Position numbers and translations under genes: made by a program. Positions 13,871 to 25,856 of a stretch of DNA of 64,000 nt are shown piece by piece (the first letter of the stretch is position 1; each line of letters begins with the position of its first letter). The notes below the pieces were generated by a model, which did no database searches, was not told where the DNA came from, and saw only the letters and a list, made by a program, of their open reading frames with translations. The stretch comes from Serinus canaria. Its lineage: Eukaryota > Chordata > Aves > Passeriformes > Fringillidae. The stretch covers positions 37,237,059-37,301,058 of the forward strand of contig NC_066313.1 in NCBI RefSeq assembly GCF_022539315.1, given 5' to 3'.

Positions 13871-14062
13871 CTAAATGTGCATCCATGATACACCTGAAAA
13901 GGTTCTAAACGTGCCATCACCAGCTCTGCAGAAGTGCATGTTGAGAGGGTCATTAAGTGCCACTAGGACACATTGCCTGCAGGAATGAGGCCAGGCTGGA
14001 AAAGCCTTTTTATTACTGGGACCAGAACGATTCTGTAACAAAGAAGGAGGAATTGGTCTTAC
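13871..14062 (-). other. MAML2: Open-frame read-through of the MAML2 exon into intron 2
   Basis: If the donor at 14062 were not used, the MAML2 frame would continue for 63 codons before a stop, ending at 13871. These residues show no resemblance to MAML2. The minus strand also carries AATAAA at 14008-14013, about 50 nt after the donor. I take the segment as intron and record it because an alternative terminal exon is possible. Confidence 0.4.
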
Positions 14063-14065
14063 CTG
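14057..14065 (-). promoter_or_regulatory. MAML2: 5' splice donor of MAML2 exon 2
   Basis: The minus strand reads CAG|GTAAGA, a near-perfect vertebrate donor. The last coding codon is CAG (Gln) at 14063-14065. MAML2 similarity stops here: after VSQQHRQ the open frame continues as VRPIPPS, which is not MAML2-like. The junction falls between codons. Confidence 0.92.
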
Positions 14066-15511
14066 TCTGTGCTGCTGAGAGACTGGATACTGCAAACCTG
14101 AGATTTGCTGGCTTTGCTGCATTTTCTGAAGCATCATTTTTTGCTGCATTGCTAGGGTTACGTTAGGTGGCCTCTGGAGAGACTGGTTTGGGAGAGGCTG
14201 AGCAGTTTGTGGCTGCGGCTGTTGTTGCTGCTGTTGCTGTGGCTGCTGCACGGGAGCTGAACCCTGTGCCTGCTGGGTGTAGTGCAGAAGGGCAGGCTTG
14301 TTTTGGGAACCCAAAACCGAAGGCATCTGCTGGTTTGTTTGCTCTGAGTTAAAGTGAAACAAAGGCTTTGTGTTGCCATGATGCTGCTCTAGAGGTGGCT
14401 GAGCGCTGTTGATAAAGTTTCTGTTGAGGTCCTGAGGCTTCTGTTGCATGATTATGTCCATGGGATTGCTCTGGGGAGTGGTTGGTTTATAAACATAGTT
14501 GTTCATCCCTTTTGTCTGGTTTCCATTCACTGGCACCCCAAGCATTGCTGAGCTTTGTGGGCTGAACTGCTGCTGGCGAAAAGAGGGACTGGGGATTTTC
14601 TCTTGCACAAAGGGTCCAGGGGAAGGTCCTGATGGAGAGAGAGTAGACCAGTTGGCTGACTGGTTCTGCTGCTGCTGTTGCTGCTGAATCAAGGCATGCT
14701 GCTGCCGATTGGCTGCAATCTGTTTGAGCTGCTGTGCATGAGACACCTCCTGCCAGTTAGGCAACGGCCGAGTGGACGCAGAAGAAACCTGCGACACCTG
14801 TGTTTGAGGCACCGAGGGGATGGGTGAAGAGGCAGACATGGCAGTGGAAGCCATAGTGAAGGCTGGACCTGTAGAAGAAGGCCTCATCTGTGGGGAGCCC
14901 ACAGGAGCCTGATTCATGCCTGCTGCATACTCACTTTTTATCACCATCTTATCCATCTGCAGAGATCTCACAGGGCCCCTCTGGCTCTGCTGCCCAAGGT
15001 CAATGTTGAATGGCTCATCTTGTTTTATCGTGGCATTTATCATATTCTCTAGCTCAACATCACTCATTGGTGGCACCGATATGTTAGTCAGTTCATTAAA
15101 CAGTTCCTGAAGCTCAAGATCCATCATTTGATCCCAGGAGTCTTCCCCATATCTGTTAGGGAACATGTTCTCGTGGGATGTCTGGCCATCTAAGTGTTTG
15201 CTGCAGGACATTGTTTCTCCTGGTTCTTTCTTTACCTCTTTCAAAGTCATATTAAACATGTCATTCCCACTAGCATGGGTATTGTTTGCTAGGCTGCTGG
15301 CCTTTCTTTGTGATCCTTGCCCCACAGTCATAGTTCCTGACATTGACTGGCTTTGGCAATTGTTAACATGTTGTCCACCTTGTCCCACTGGGATATTGTC
15401 ACCCACTCTTATCCTCTTAATGTCAAGGAAAGAGCTCTCTGAAACACCATTGGGCCTTTTGTTGACAGGTGACAGATTTACCACCAACTTTCTCTTCAAG
15501 GAGCCTTGAAG
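14063..15511 (-). CDS. MAML2: Mastermind-like 2 (MAML2), large internal coding exon (exon 2)
   Basis: Mastermind-like proteins are nuclear co-activators that join the Notch intracellular domain and CSL (RBPJ) on DNA and recruit p300/CBP. This exon encodes 483 residues from LQGSLKRK to VSQQHRQ, with no stop or frameshift. I recognise MAML2 rather than MAML1 or MAML3 from blocks such as SFLDIKRIRVG (residues 27-37), LKEVKKEPGET (90-100), LELQELFNELTNISVPPMSD (132-151), NATIKQDEPFNIDLGQQSQR (159-178), SWQEVSHAQQLKQ-like NWQEVSHAQQLKQIAANRQQ (252-271) and NTKPLFHFNS (380-389). The acidic leucine-rich block lies in the region that, in the family, contributes to p300/CBP recruitment. KRK and KRIR are likely nuclear-localisation basics. 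VKKE, IKQD and IKSE fit the SUMO consensus. Glutamine runs of seven lie at 276-282 and 425-431. The exon is phase 0 at both ends. The N-terminal Notch-binding helix (exon 1) and the C-terminal activation domain (exons 3-5) are not in the window. Confidence 0.95.
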
Positions 15512-15535
15512 CTGAAAGAAGCAGAGACCAAAAAA
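15512..15535 (-). promoter_or_regulatory. MAML2: 3' splice acceptor of MAML2 exon 2
   Basis: Read on the minus strand, a pyrimidine-rich stretch ending in TTCTTTCAG directly precedes the first codon CTT (Leu). The AG occupies 15512-15513. The reading frame upstream of the junction diverges from MAML2 at once, and the known family sequence LQGSLKRK begins exactly at the junction, which fixes the boundary. Confidence 0.9.
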
Positions 15536-15539
15536 ATAT

Positions 15540-15546
15540 CATTAGA
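15540..15546 (-). promoter_or_regulatory. MAML2: Candidate branch point for intron 1 of MAML2
   Basis: The minus strand reads TCTAATG here, which fits the loose vertebrate branch consensus yTnAy. The candidate adenosine at 15542 is about 30 nt from the acceptor AG, a typical distance, with a T-rich tract between them. The branch-point consensus is weak, so this is only the best candidate by position. Confidence 0.5.
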
Positions 15547-16565
15547 TGAATACCAAAGAAATCATTTAATTGCTTGAAAGGCAACAGGCAGGTAAGCATT
15601 GCTTAGTTCAGAAAGCTCCTCTGGGCTTTTTTTTGTCAATGAAGCTGTGCAGAACTGTAGGCAAATAGGCTTTAAGTGGTGAATCTCCCTGCCACCACCA
15701 CCCTTGCCATCAGCATTTTTTGAGCACTGCTGCCTCCTGTTCATCACAGACCCCCTTCCCCACACAGGTATGATGAGGGATGGAGGTAGCCAGAGCTGTA
15801 GTTGGTAAAGCCCCTTTGCTCCAGACCTACTCCAATCTAGCTGAGCCAGACAGATCTAAAGTATTTTACACAGCAGAGACAAATGCAGTTATGAAATCTG
15901 CCCTTGTGCCTACCAGTGGTGCAGGTTTTAATTTTCTCAATTTTGGTATTTAATCCAAAAAAACATTTTTGACAGCTGTAGAGTCCAAAAGTCCTTGAAC
16001 ACATTATAATGGCACACACAAGAGGCATCCTTAGCTCATGTAGGTTTATACTGGCCAGAGATGTGTATAATTAAAAATGTTAGATATTGTTGAAAACTGA
16101 GAATTAGTTCACTGGAGCCATGTCAGGTTATGTCAGCCAAGGGTCTGGCCCATGATGTACTTCCTGCCAGATTATTTCCCAAAGATGTACATTAAATTCT
16201 TGTTGTTTATGTCCTGAAATATCTCTTATAAAACATACAGTCCACCCAACTGCTCTGAGAGTTGTAACTCTATTTTCTTTTCCTTGAATATTTACAGTGA
16301 TACTTCCATTTGCTTGCCAGCCCTGTGGGCCTACTGAAAGGAAAGAGGTTCATGGCTCTGTCTGCCCAATCTACTGATCTGCTGTGGCTGTACACACAAA
16401 TTCCCACCCTGTGCACAGAAAACAGAGATGTCAGTCCCATGAGCTGAAAAGCCTGGGCTTGGTACATATACCCTCAAGTAAGATGCAGATGCCCTCAAGA
16501 AGAGTTGCTTTGAACACAGTTCATAAAAGAACAGATCACTTTGAAACAAGGGCAGCTGTCCTATA

Positions 16566-16625
16566 TTTAGCCCTGTACATTTGATCTTAGAGGTCTTTTC
16601 CAACCTTAATGATTCTATGATTCCA
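16566..16625 (+). mobile_element. CR1 LINE, very short 3' end fragment
   Basis: The segment gatcttagaggtcttttcca, followed by acctta and then atgattctatgattcca, matches the CR1 3' terminus, including its octamer-like tail. Only about 60 bp survive, which is typical of severe 5' truncation. Confidence 0.85.
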
Positions 16626-19161
16626 TGAGCAAAGGGGCACACAACGAGGAGTGTGCACATGCAGCCTTTGCAGAGCCAGCACACATTGTCCCTGTTTCAG
16701 CCACGAGCAATGCCAGGAAAATAAGCAGTGAAACAGAGCTCATCTTCTGCCTTTCTGCACTTGGGCAGAGGTGCAATGGCCCTGGAGGAATCAAGACAAT
16801 GCCATCTGAGAAACACCTGTGTGCGCCAGTGAGAAAATAATAAATAATGCCTGTACACACTGTGATATCTTGGGAGGCTGTGAAGGGCAGAGAGAACCGA
16901 GAGCTCTAATTCTCCAGCTAAGTGAGGAAGGATGATTTATGAGATCTTCCACTCACATTATTTTAATCATGCTCTTTCATGTACAGAAGTCCATGGGCAC
17001 GTAATACTCTATTGTGGCCTCTATGTCCCTCAGTTTCAGGCTTACCCATAGGTAAAAGCTCTTCCCAAATAACTCCAGATGTGAAAAATTTTATTCTGGT
17101 GTGAATATCAATTAATTGCTCAAAAAGAGTTTAACTGAGAAATACATATTTCCTCCAAATCCACATATTCTTCCATTGCATCATCAGGTCACTGATTTAG
17201 CCCTTAAAAATAAAGTTTGTAATTTCTCTCTCTGACACTGAAAACCCAATTTCATATTTCAAGTTAACTTTCCAGCATAGCTTTTAAATCTCAGATTCAT
17301 GTTTTCATAAGGACAAACATGTTGGTGCCTACTTTATAAGTCTACAGACTGTGTGCATGCAAGAGTAATTAATTGTCGCTAGGTATCTCTCACTGGGGAG
17401 AAGTTTTGGTGGTCACTGCAAAGAGAACAGACTGTCTTGGATTAGCATGTTCCTTCTGACACATGAGTCACTGTACTTTCCTTTGGAACAAAAAAAAGGT
17501 AAGTTGCACTTCCTTTTACCATCAACTTTGCTGTCAGTGTGTTTATTAGAAACCATGCTTGTACACTCAAATTCATCTTCCTGGGAAATGGGGAAGTCCG
17601 CAGGTCATTAGAATACATGACTTGGCAGCACATTTTGCTTTCAGATGTGTTGCTGACAGAAAGGCTGAACGGAGTTCATCCCCTGCATATGTATATGTTT
17701 TATGTGGTTAATATGACTTTCTAAGTTAATTTGGGTTTGCCTGACATTTTGAAGCAGAGGGAGCTGTTTAAAAAACTCCGCATTTTCAGGGCACCTGCAC
17801 CAAGCTTTCTGACACATGTAAAAATGCTGCTGTTACATTGTGCTGCGTGTAGTATCTGCTTTTCACCTGCCTTTGAAGTAGCTTCTAGCAGATCGCAGGG
17901 TGAGGTAGGTGAGCTGGGAAGTGGTTTGCCACACACAAGTCAGCAGCAGAGCCAGGCAGAGCCCCATGATCTCCAGACAGATCCCTTAACCAAGCACCCC
18001 CTCCCTTAGCATGGCCTGGAGGACTCGTGGTTTCATGACATCTGCCCACCAAAAAGGGGATTGTACATTTCTGAAGAATAACAAGTGGTAACTTATTACA
18101 TGTCCCCAAAACCTTGCACACATAACCCTTGGAATGCTGACAACACCATCAGTCAATAGATGTCCACACCTTAAAGCAGAAATGAGAACAAGTGGGGCTG
18201 CAGAGGTGCAGGGAACTCAGGGATCTTCACTGAGGCTGCTAAAAAGGTCCTGATTTCACATCCCCTATGAGTTCAGGATATGGAGAGAGAGGGCATGGGA
18301 GTGGGCAGCCCACAGGGATGAAGCCCCCTCTACCTCCTTGCACTGAGCTGTTACCAATTATACGTCGGGGGGGCTTCAGGGCAGTGGTCTGTGTTTGTTC
18401 AGGAAGATGAGCAGCGTCCATCACAAGCCTCTCTGCATGCTGCCTTTGGCGGGGCACTGCTGCCCCAGCATTATGCCTCTTTTGTTTAGAAGGGAAAGGA
18501 CCAGGGTTCCATCACTGAAATATTTGCATTTTTCTAGCAATCATGTTTTTTGATTACTGACTAAAAGTCAGTACTCAAGTCCTTTTTACCCAAGCAAAGC
18601 ACAGACTCTTCAGAAGGAAAGAAAAATAAACATACCAACTTGCCAGATTTCAAGCTCCATCTCTTTCAATTTGCAAGCTAGGATTGATTTGGGTCAGTAA
18701 ACATAACGCAAAAGTTCCTATAACATACACAGGAACATTCCTCAGATCAAAGAGGCTTGTGATTACACATCTCAAACTGCTTGAACTGTGTAATACTGAA
18801 AGGCCCTGTGATGGGAAACGAGTGACATGACAGTAAGTGGGAGAGGAGGAAGCCCTCCATGCCCAGCTCCATCCCACAGGTAGGTGGGCAGCACTGGATG
18901 AAGCATCACGGAGCACAGGCATTTCCTGGCAGTATGTGTTACTGTGAGATCTTTTGCTGAGCAGGCTCTGGTGAGTCAGTGTGAGGTCATGCACTTACAG
19001 CAAGGCAGTGCTGGATGATTGATCTTCTGAAGTTAGAACTGAGCCTCTGGAGATCATTTCTATGAGACTGCCCAGTGCTGTTCCTGGACAAAGTGCTTGG
19101 GAACAGCAGAGGGCAAACTCTAGAGAGGACTTGATCTAAACGACCCGATGTGATACCATGT

Positions 19162-19173
19162 CCTCTGCAGAGG
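19162..19173. repeat. 12-bp perfect palindrome centred on CTGCAG
   Basis: CCTCTGCAGAGG is self-complementary. It lies just beside a second inverted repeat at 19190-19213. Confidence 0.85.
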
Positions 19174-19189
19174 GACATATATAATATTT

Positions 19190-19213
19190 ATAAGTTTTAT
19201 ATTTAAAACTTAT
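19190..19213. repeat. Perfect inverted repeat, 10-bp stem, 4-nt loop
   Basis: ATAAGTTTTA (19190-19199) pairs exactly with TAAAACTTAT (19204-19213) around a TATT loop. It is AT-rich, so chance occurrence in this composition is quite possible. Confidence 0.85.
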
Positions 19214-22200
19214 TCAGAGTCTTAAAGGAATTTAAGAGAGGCAGCTTTTTCCTCTAATGCTCTCTGACACCAGGCCAAATCAGCAGGAAATCCACTGAAC
19301 TAATAATTAGGGCTCATCAAATCCTGGTACCAAATAAATTCTCCTTTTGCAAAAACAGAAAGGTTTTTGCTTCACCATTCTTTTGGTTGAATTGTTTTAC
19401 TAAATATAAAACTAGAGGATTTTGCTGATTTTTTTTTTTTGGCTCATTTTATTTTTCCAGAAAATGGAAACAAAAAAAAAAAAAGTTTTGGTGCAAAAGC
19501 ACAGCTTGTCAATGAGAAATTTTACAGATTGTTTTCTCCAAAATATCCATATTGAACAATATTTTTATCACATCATTGATACATTTCTGATATTACTCAT
19601 GTGTATTCACCTTATATTTCTTTCCACAGGGTCTACCCGATATAGTCAAGAAAAGGATTGTCTGTGTCAGCAGGAAATAATAGTCTAACAGGTTTCTCTT
19701 TCAATAAAAATCTTATTTTTTGTGCATTTCATATAGCTTCAGCAGTTGGACTGCCTTTAGAAATTGCTCTTTATGTCATTTAACATTCTGTAGGAAGGAG
19801 CGCAGTGCTCAGCAGAGCTCTTAGACTAACCATCCAGCACCTTGAGTTTCACAGCTCTCAGGACAAGTAAAACACAAGCTGTCCCTCTGACTTGCCCAAG
19901 TAACTCCATAGTGCCTGCAGATCAAGCCTTTGTACAGAGATGTTAGTACTGTATCACACTGTCATTTTGAAATGTTTATAGCTGGACACTTAAAACTGGG
20001 CTAAAACACCAAAAATACCCCAAGGAAACTACAGAGTAAATACCACAGTTTGATAGTCTTAAGTCCCCACTAAGCCTTTTAGTGGAAGACATAAAAGGAA
20101 GCATCCTCCCACCTTTGTTCTCCCAACTCTCACAATTTTCTACAAAAGTTTGCAGTGTTCTTACATTGTGTGGAGGAACAACAGGGATGGAACTCCCAAG
20201 GTGCTACTGACTGAAACCCCACACTATGAAGCAGGCAGTGTGGCAGTGTCAGCAGTTCCTGTGGAACAACATCTCCGATGATAGAAAAAGCAGCTCTGGA
20301 TTTTGGGCTTTTAATGCAAAAGCAGCAAACAAATCCACTTTAAAAGGTCCATTTTGGATTACCTAGACTTCTCACAATATATGTCAACTGCAATGGAAAC
20401 AATGGCTACACTGTAAACAAAATACTCCATGTGGCTGGGGAAGCAAAAGGGCAAAGGATTTACAGGAAAAATATGAAAAATATTCAAACAATTAAAATTG
20501 GGCAAAAAATTCCTTTCAAAGGAGGAAAAGATGCTGAATGATAGTTATTTATCCTGTGAAAGCACCTTTGCATTACAGGGCTAGACCTAGCAAGCCACCC
20601 TTTAGCTTATAGCCTGATTCTGAATGACAGCAACTCTCAGTTTTAAAATAGTAGTTGGCAGTGTTTGCTGCCAGCACTATCACCTCCTGTGTTGTTCAGA
20701 GCTGTGCCAAGCTGGGGAGCACCTTTCCAGGCAGGGACCAGGGCACACCAGTGCAGAGCCTCCCTGTTGCAGGAATCTCTCAGCATGCAGGAGGACCAGA
20801 CGCCTCTCTCCTTTTTTCTTACCCCTTCAGGCAGAAACCACAGAGGCACCCTGGGGCTGACATAGGGATGATGAGGGGCCATCTCTGAGATACCATCTCT
20901 GGGACCACCACAGCAACTAATGCCACAATCACACAGACACCCTCAAGGCCCATTTCTGACTACAGACTCAGTTTTGAGGGTTCCCATCACCACTATTTCT
21001 ACACATCTGAAATCTGTTGGCTCTGATTGTTCCCCTTCCGTCCCACACCCAGGAGAATCAGGTTCACCCTGATGTCTCTCCTGAAAATCTCAGTAGTGTG
21101 ATCCTCTTCTGAGGACCTCCTCCCAGCCCTTCTGCTCTTCACTTTCTCTGCACTGCTCAAGTACATTTATTTTTAATCTTTTGTCTTCAGCTGCAGCATC
21201 TACCTGACGTGGCTGAGGATGCAAGCATGAGAGTAGTCTTCAGAGAGATTTTAGCACTCTGATATGACAAAGTCCAATCTGCTGGATGATGCTGATCTGG
21301 TAAGCACTGTTAATTTTTCATGCAGGACTGAGTGACAGAATGGAGGCCTGGGCACTGCACACAGCCCTGAGAGCTGGTGTGTCCTCACAGCACCATGGCT
21401 AGGACAAGGTGGCTCCTCCATGGGTGCAAAGAGCTGTGCAGGGTAGCAGAAGATGTTTCTTGCTCCAGTCAGGTTGCAGGTGCTCAGCTCCAGGTGTCCT
21501 CTGCCACCTGCCCTGTGTTCATAAGAATGGGACCAGCTGTTCTCTCCTTGCCTGAGGAGGGGGAGGAGGCACAGGTGCCTTCAGCCCCACGCTGTTGGTG
21601 AGCACGGCAGCTTGAGACAGCACACCTGCATTCTGCCTCACTCCCCTCCTATTTAGGTAACCAGCTCCAGGGACCACGTGGATGACCAGGGTTTACTGCC
21701 ATGAGAATTTTGCTCTACCCATCCCAGAGCTCCCCACTGCCCATGCCTGTCCTTCTGATCCAGGTGTCCATACAGACCTCTTGCAGTGGTCTCCTGACTC
21801 TGGCTGATCCTTAGATGTAAGCACTACTGGCAATAATAAAGCTGACTGAGAGGCAACACAACTTTCCTCCTTATTTACTGTAATGTTTAGTGCCACTAAA
21901 ACTGAATTTATAGTAACAAATAAGGATATTTGGCTGACAAGTATCCACTTAATTTTCATTAGCTGGGACAAGGCTAGAATAGTAATCAGTATGTTAGAAA
22001 TCCCACAATTTACCTTTGCTTATGGAAAAATTATGTCTCTTGCCAACTCAACATACCAACCTAAAAATGCATCCATATTATTCACAGTGTACTGCCTAGA
22101 AACATAATGTCAGGGCTTTGGTCCAGGTTGCTGAAGCACAATAATTATATTTTTTATGCAGATTTTACATCTGATGGATTATAAAATATCATGTCTAGTC

Positions 22201-22370
22201 ACACTCTTTTAGAAAAATAGGAACACAGAAAAACAATAGCATTTTAACTAGGTCAAGATTGCTAATCAGAGTGTAGCAGTCGTTACTGTGTGCAAAACAA
22301 ATAGGCATAAAAGATCTGTATTTTTTTATTTTGCAAGCTGTGTATCTGTCTTCTGGAGGAGTCTTTTCTG

Positions 22371-22403
22371 CTCTTTCTTTCTTTCTTTCTTTCTATCTTT
22401 CTT

Positions 22404-22439
<36 letters not shown>

Positions 22440-22455
22440 TTTCTTTTCCTTTTCG
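22371..22455 (+). repeat. CTTT tetranucleotide microsatellite
   Basis: About 85 bp of CTTT units on the plus strand, with two CTAT interruptions and an impure TTCTTTTCC tail. The reading frames through it (serine/phenylalanine/leucine on plus; lysine/glutamate/arginine on minus) are artefacts of the repeat. Confidence 0.95.
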
Positions 22456-25400
22456 ACCATGAATAAATTAACAATCACTTTGTGTGAAATCTACAGAAAT
22501 TTATGTCAACGTTTATTACCATGAAATGTGGAACAAAGCATAATGCAACCTGAGCTTTGGGAAATAGGACTGCTTAACTGATCCTATCCTGATGAGAAGG
22601 AAATATCAAATGCATTATAAATGCTGACAGGATGATCAGACATGTAAAAGAGGTCATCCAATACCACCCTCCACATTGTTTACCAGTTTCATAAGTCAGC
22701 TTAAGGTATTAAAAACACATACTGTCTTGCACAGGAAGCTCCTAATCCTTAAAAATGTGGCTGCTGTTATTTGATTTGCCTTTTAGAGATCAATAGCACA
22801 GCAGATTTCACCTAAAGAAAGATGCTGAGAGCTGTTTGGTTCTGGTATTTTGCTCAGCACTGCTTCCAAATTGTCACTCAGTAGGCTCATTAGAGCACAT
22901 ACCCATGCTCACATGTGGGCTTTTATAACCTATCTAAGCACCCATCTCTTCTGCAACATTCTGTTATCAAAAATTCAGTCACTGGAGGAAGACAGTAGCC
23001 CTCCATCCAGACTTGGAAAATAAGGAAATGTTTAGACTGTTTCTTCCTGCAAATCAATGCATCACACAGGACACTCAAGTCAACTGTTTGGCCTTGAGGT
23101 CTTCTTCAGGGTATGTTACAGTTCACAGGAGATACAGTCACCACTTGTCAATTGGAATAGAAAGATCCCTTCAGCTTATTACCCAGTCATGCTTCCAGCA
23201 TCAGACTCCATCAGCCATAGCAAGGAGGGCCCATGTCAATGAGAGCTGCTTTCCATCATGCATCAACTAATACACTTAATGAGCAACTGGCAAAATGGCT
23301 TCTTGTTAGAAGGAAGGAGTCCTGACCCTCTGCCAAAACTTTAGTGGAGAAGTGATGTTTAGGATGAAATCCAGGCCTGCAGTAAGAGGTCTCCTACAAG
23401 ATTGCTGCACTTACTTGATGGTTGGGTTTGACCTGTATTAGCTTCTTCCCCCTGGCTCTCACCCATCATGCACGGTCACCCCATTAAGGACATGAAGTAT
23501 GAGCAGTACTTAAGAGCCTTTTTCAAAATCTTCAGGTTAAATGTGCAGTGTCAGGACAGGGTAAGTGCACCCCACTGATATTTGGACCTATTTGAGCAAA
23601 ACAGGCAAAAAATTTGAGGGCTTTGGAGGGTTTTGAAACAACAATTAAAGGGCTTTTAAGATACTCCTATGAAGAGAATGGACAATGGAAACGACAAATA
23701 AAAAAATTATGAAAGTTTATATATTAAGACTCTAACTGATTACCTGCATATCAAGAGATTATTTAGCAAACTTGAGCAGCAATAAATTCAATCCCAGTGA
23801 ACTGATACACTTTCTCATCCAAAGTGGATAGAGTCTGAGGAACTGCATGAGCGATTCAGAGTTCATCGAGGTCTAAAGAGTGACTGATTTTAGGAAATGG
23901 GAAGATGCTGACTTATAAAAGGTGATGATGACATATTTAGAAGGGGATGAAAAATATTAAACATCAAAGTTAAAACTAGTCTGTGGTTATTGGGGATTGG
24001 TGGTGTAGGGGAAAAAGAGGTAATGGGGTGGGGTGATGATTTTTGTAGGCATATCAAGGTGGTTGTGTATCTTCCCCCAATATATTTGTCATTGATATTG
24101 ATGAGATGTCTCCAAGTTTAGTAAGAACTCAAGTTCACAGTTCCTCTATTTCTAACACTTTAGGAGTCTGGAGGAAAACTCTAAAAATGAGACTAACTTG
24201 ACCAGTATCTAGGTCATTCTGGAATATGAAGATCAATATGGAATTGTGATCATTATGGATGGTCATTAGCAGGTTACAGGAAGCCCAAAGGCTTTGTTGT
24301 CTTGGACTGGCACATGTTCAGGTGAAATGTTGTTATTTGGTCTTTCTTTAAGTATCATCTTGATGAGAAGGTTGAAAGAGTCCAAACCCATAAAAATGGC
24401 CAGAGAAACTGATTGGAAAGGTTTGGAACCAAGGAATCCCTCAGGAAGGAATGCTTCAGGAGCTGGAAAAGGTCAGTGTGAATAGAGGGGACCTGAGCAG
24501 CCCACGGTAAGAAAAAGGCACCTATAAGCTAAAAGGAAACCCCAGCAATTCAGGTACTGAAAAGCTTACAAGATCATGTTTTAAAGGAATGTAAGAAATG
24601 AATAGAAATGTAAGCAGAGTGAAGAGGGTGAATTTGCACAGGAGGACTGAGAGGATGGTTGCACAAGCAGACAAGTCAAATGCCTGGAGACATCTCCGAA
24701 GAAAGTGAAAATAAGTTTTCTAGTTTTCTCTCTGGTTAACAATGAGAATATTTTATGGTACAGATCATCTAGCAAAAGCCTGGCTTTTGCAAAAATATTT
24801 GCTTTGGCAAAAGAGGTTCAAGGAGATTGCATCTAGGCAGTACTTTCAAACCTTCTCAGGGATGGGGTGATGCCATTTGTACACTGCAGCCCTCAGGTCC
24901 TTTGTCCTGCCCCCTGAAGTAAAGCCCAGCTGCTGAGCACCTATTATGGTTTGTGTTTGGAGCAGCAATGCCAGTGACTGTCGGTGCCCTGGGTAGCCGC
25001 AGTCAGCAGCCCATCCCCACCAGCGGTGGCAATAAGTGACAAAGGGTCACCACAAAACTTCAGGGTATTTTTGGCTGCTACCATAGATTTTTTGTGAAAG
25101 AGACATTAGTGAATTCATTACAACTGATGCTTTCTATATGGCTTATTTTCCTATGTGCACCGATCACTTGTTGAGTGAACTCATGCAAATAGAAACAGCA
25201 CTGGAAAGTCAGTAGTTCAAGGCCTCTCAAATATAACAGCCTATCTCAAAGTCATATTTTCCTCCAGAGCAGCCTTGAATCTGTTTCTAGAGTCAATTAT
25301 GATTGTTGACTTTGAAAATTCAAAATGAGAAAAATTCCTTGTTTGGGAATGACTGAGTGGAATAGCATCTCCTTCCTGACACAACGCACTGCGACAAGGG

Positions 25401-25856
25401 CACACATGCCTACAAGAATGGATACAGGCACCACAACCATCCCAAGAAACAGCATTCCTTTAGCTATGCAGTGAAAGCCTCTCAGCCAAGGACTCTTAAG
25501 GTTCTCTAAACTACAACCAAGATTTGTTGCATCAGAGTTGCATCACTTTTGTAGCCTACACATCAGGTGTGCACTGCTCTGCTGGCTTGGATAAGGGAGT
25601 CCAGGCACCTGGAATAAGTCCCCACTGAGAATCATGCAGAAACCCTCTGCAGTTGTACAGCTCCAATGCTGTGTACCTTAAACTTCATTTCTGCAGGCCA
25701 CTAACACAGGAAAGAGCTCACTAGCTACTGTTTCATTTACCATGTTACTCACAGAAAGAAAATAGAAGTATTGTGGCAGAGGCCTTAGTGGAGAGTTTAC
25801 TAGAAGACCTTTGGGATCATAAAATGATGGAGCTGTTAATGGCTCCTCTGGATATA
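22456..25856. other. Gene-less intronic stretch, nothing recognised
   Basis: No CR1 end, microsatellite or coding similarity was seen. Open frames are below about 90 codons and unlike known proteins. Confidence 0.55.

Larger units (their letters stand above)
1..14062 (-). other. MAML2: MAML2 intron 2 (5' part of the intron; runs off the left edge)
   Basis: Non-coding sequence downstream of the MAML2 exon in transcript direction. I looked for exon 3 features on the minus strand (the glutamine/lysine-rich KKQTLQRQ-type block of the family) and found none, so the next exon probably lies beyond position 1. The interval is AT-rich, with short open frames on both strands and none recognisable. Its contents are one CR1 fragment, a pyrimidine-biased stretch, small simple repeats and one hairpin, listed separately. 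Confidence 0.8.
15547..22370. other. Gene-less intronic stretch
   Basis: Mostly unique sequence. It contains a short CR1 3' end (16566-16625) and two small palindromes near 19162-19213. No open frame resembles a known protein. Confidence 0.6.

Noticed and set aside
13871..15499. One 542-codon minus-strand open frame taken as a complete protein beginning with Met
   Set aside because: The first codon at 15499-15497 is TTG (Leu), not ATG. MAML2 similarity begins four codons upstream at the splice acceptor. The last 63 codons lie beyond a consensus donor and are not MAML2-like.
22283..22524. Lysine/arginine-rich and serine/phenylalanine-rich short frames
   Set aside because: They are translations of the CTTT microsatellite.
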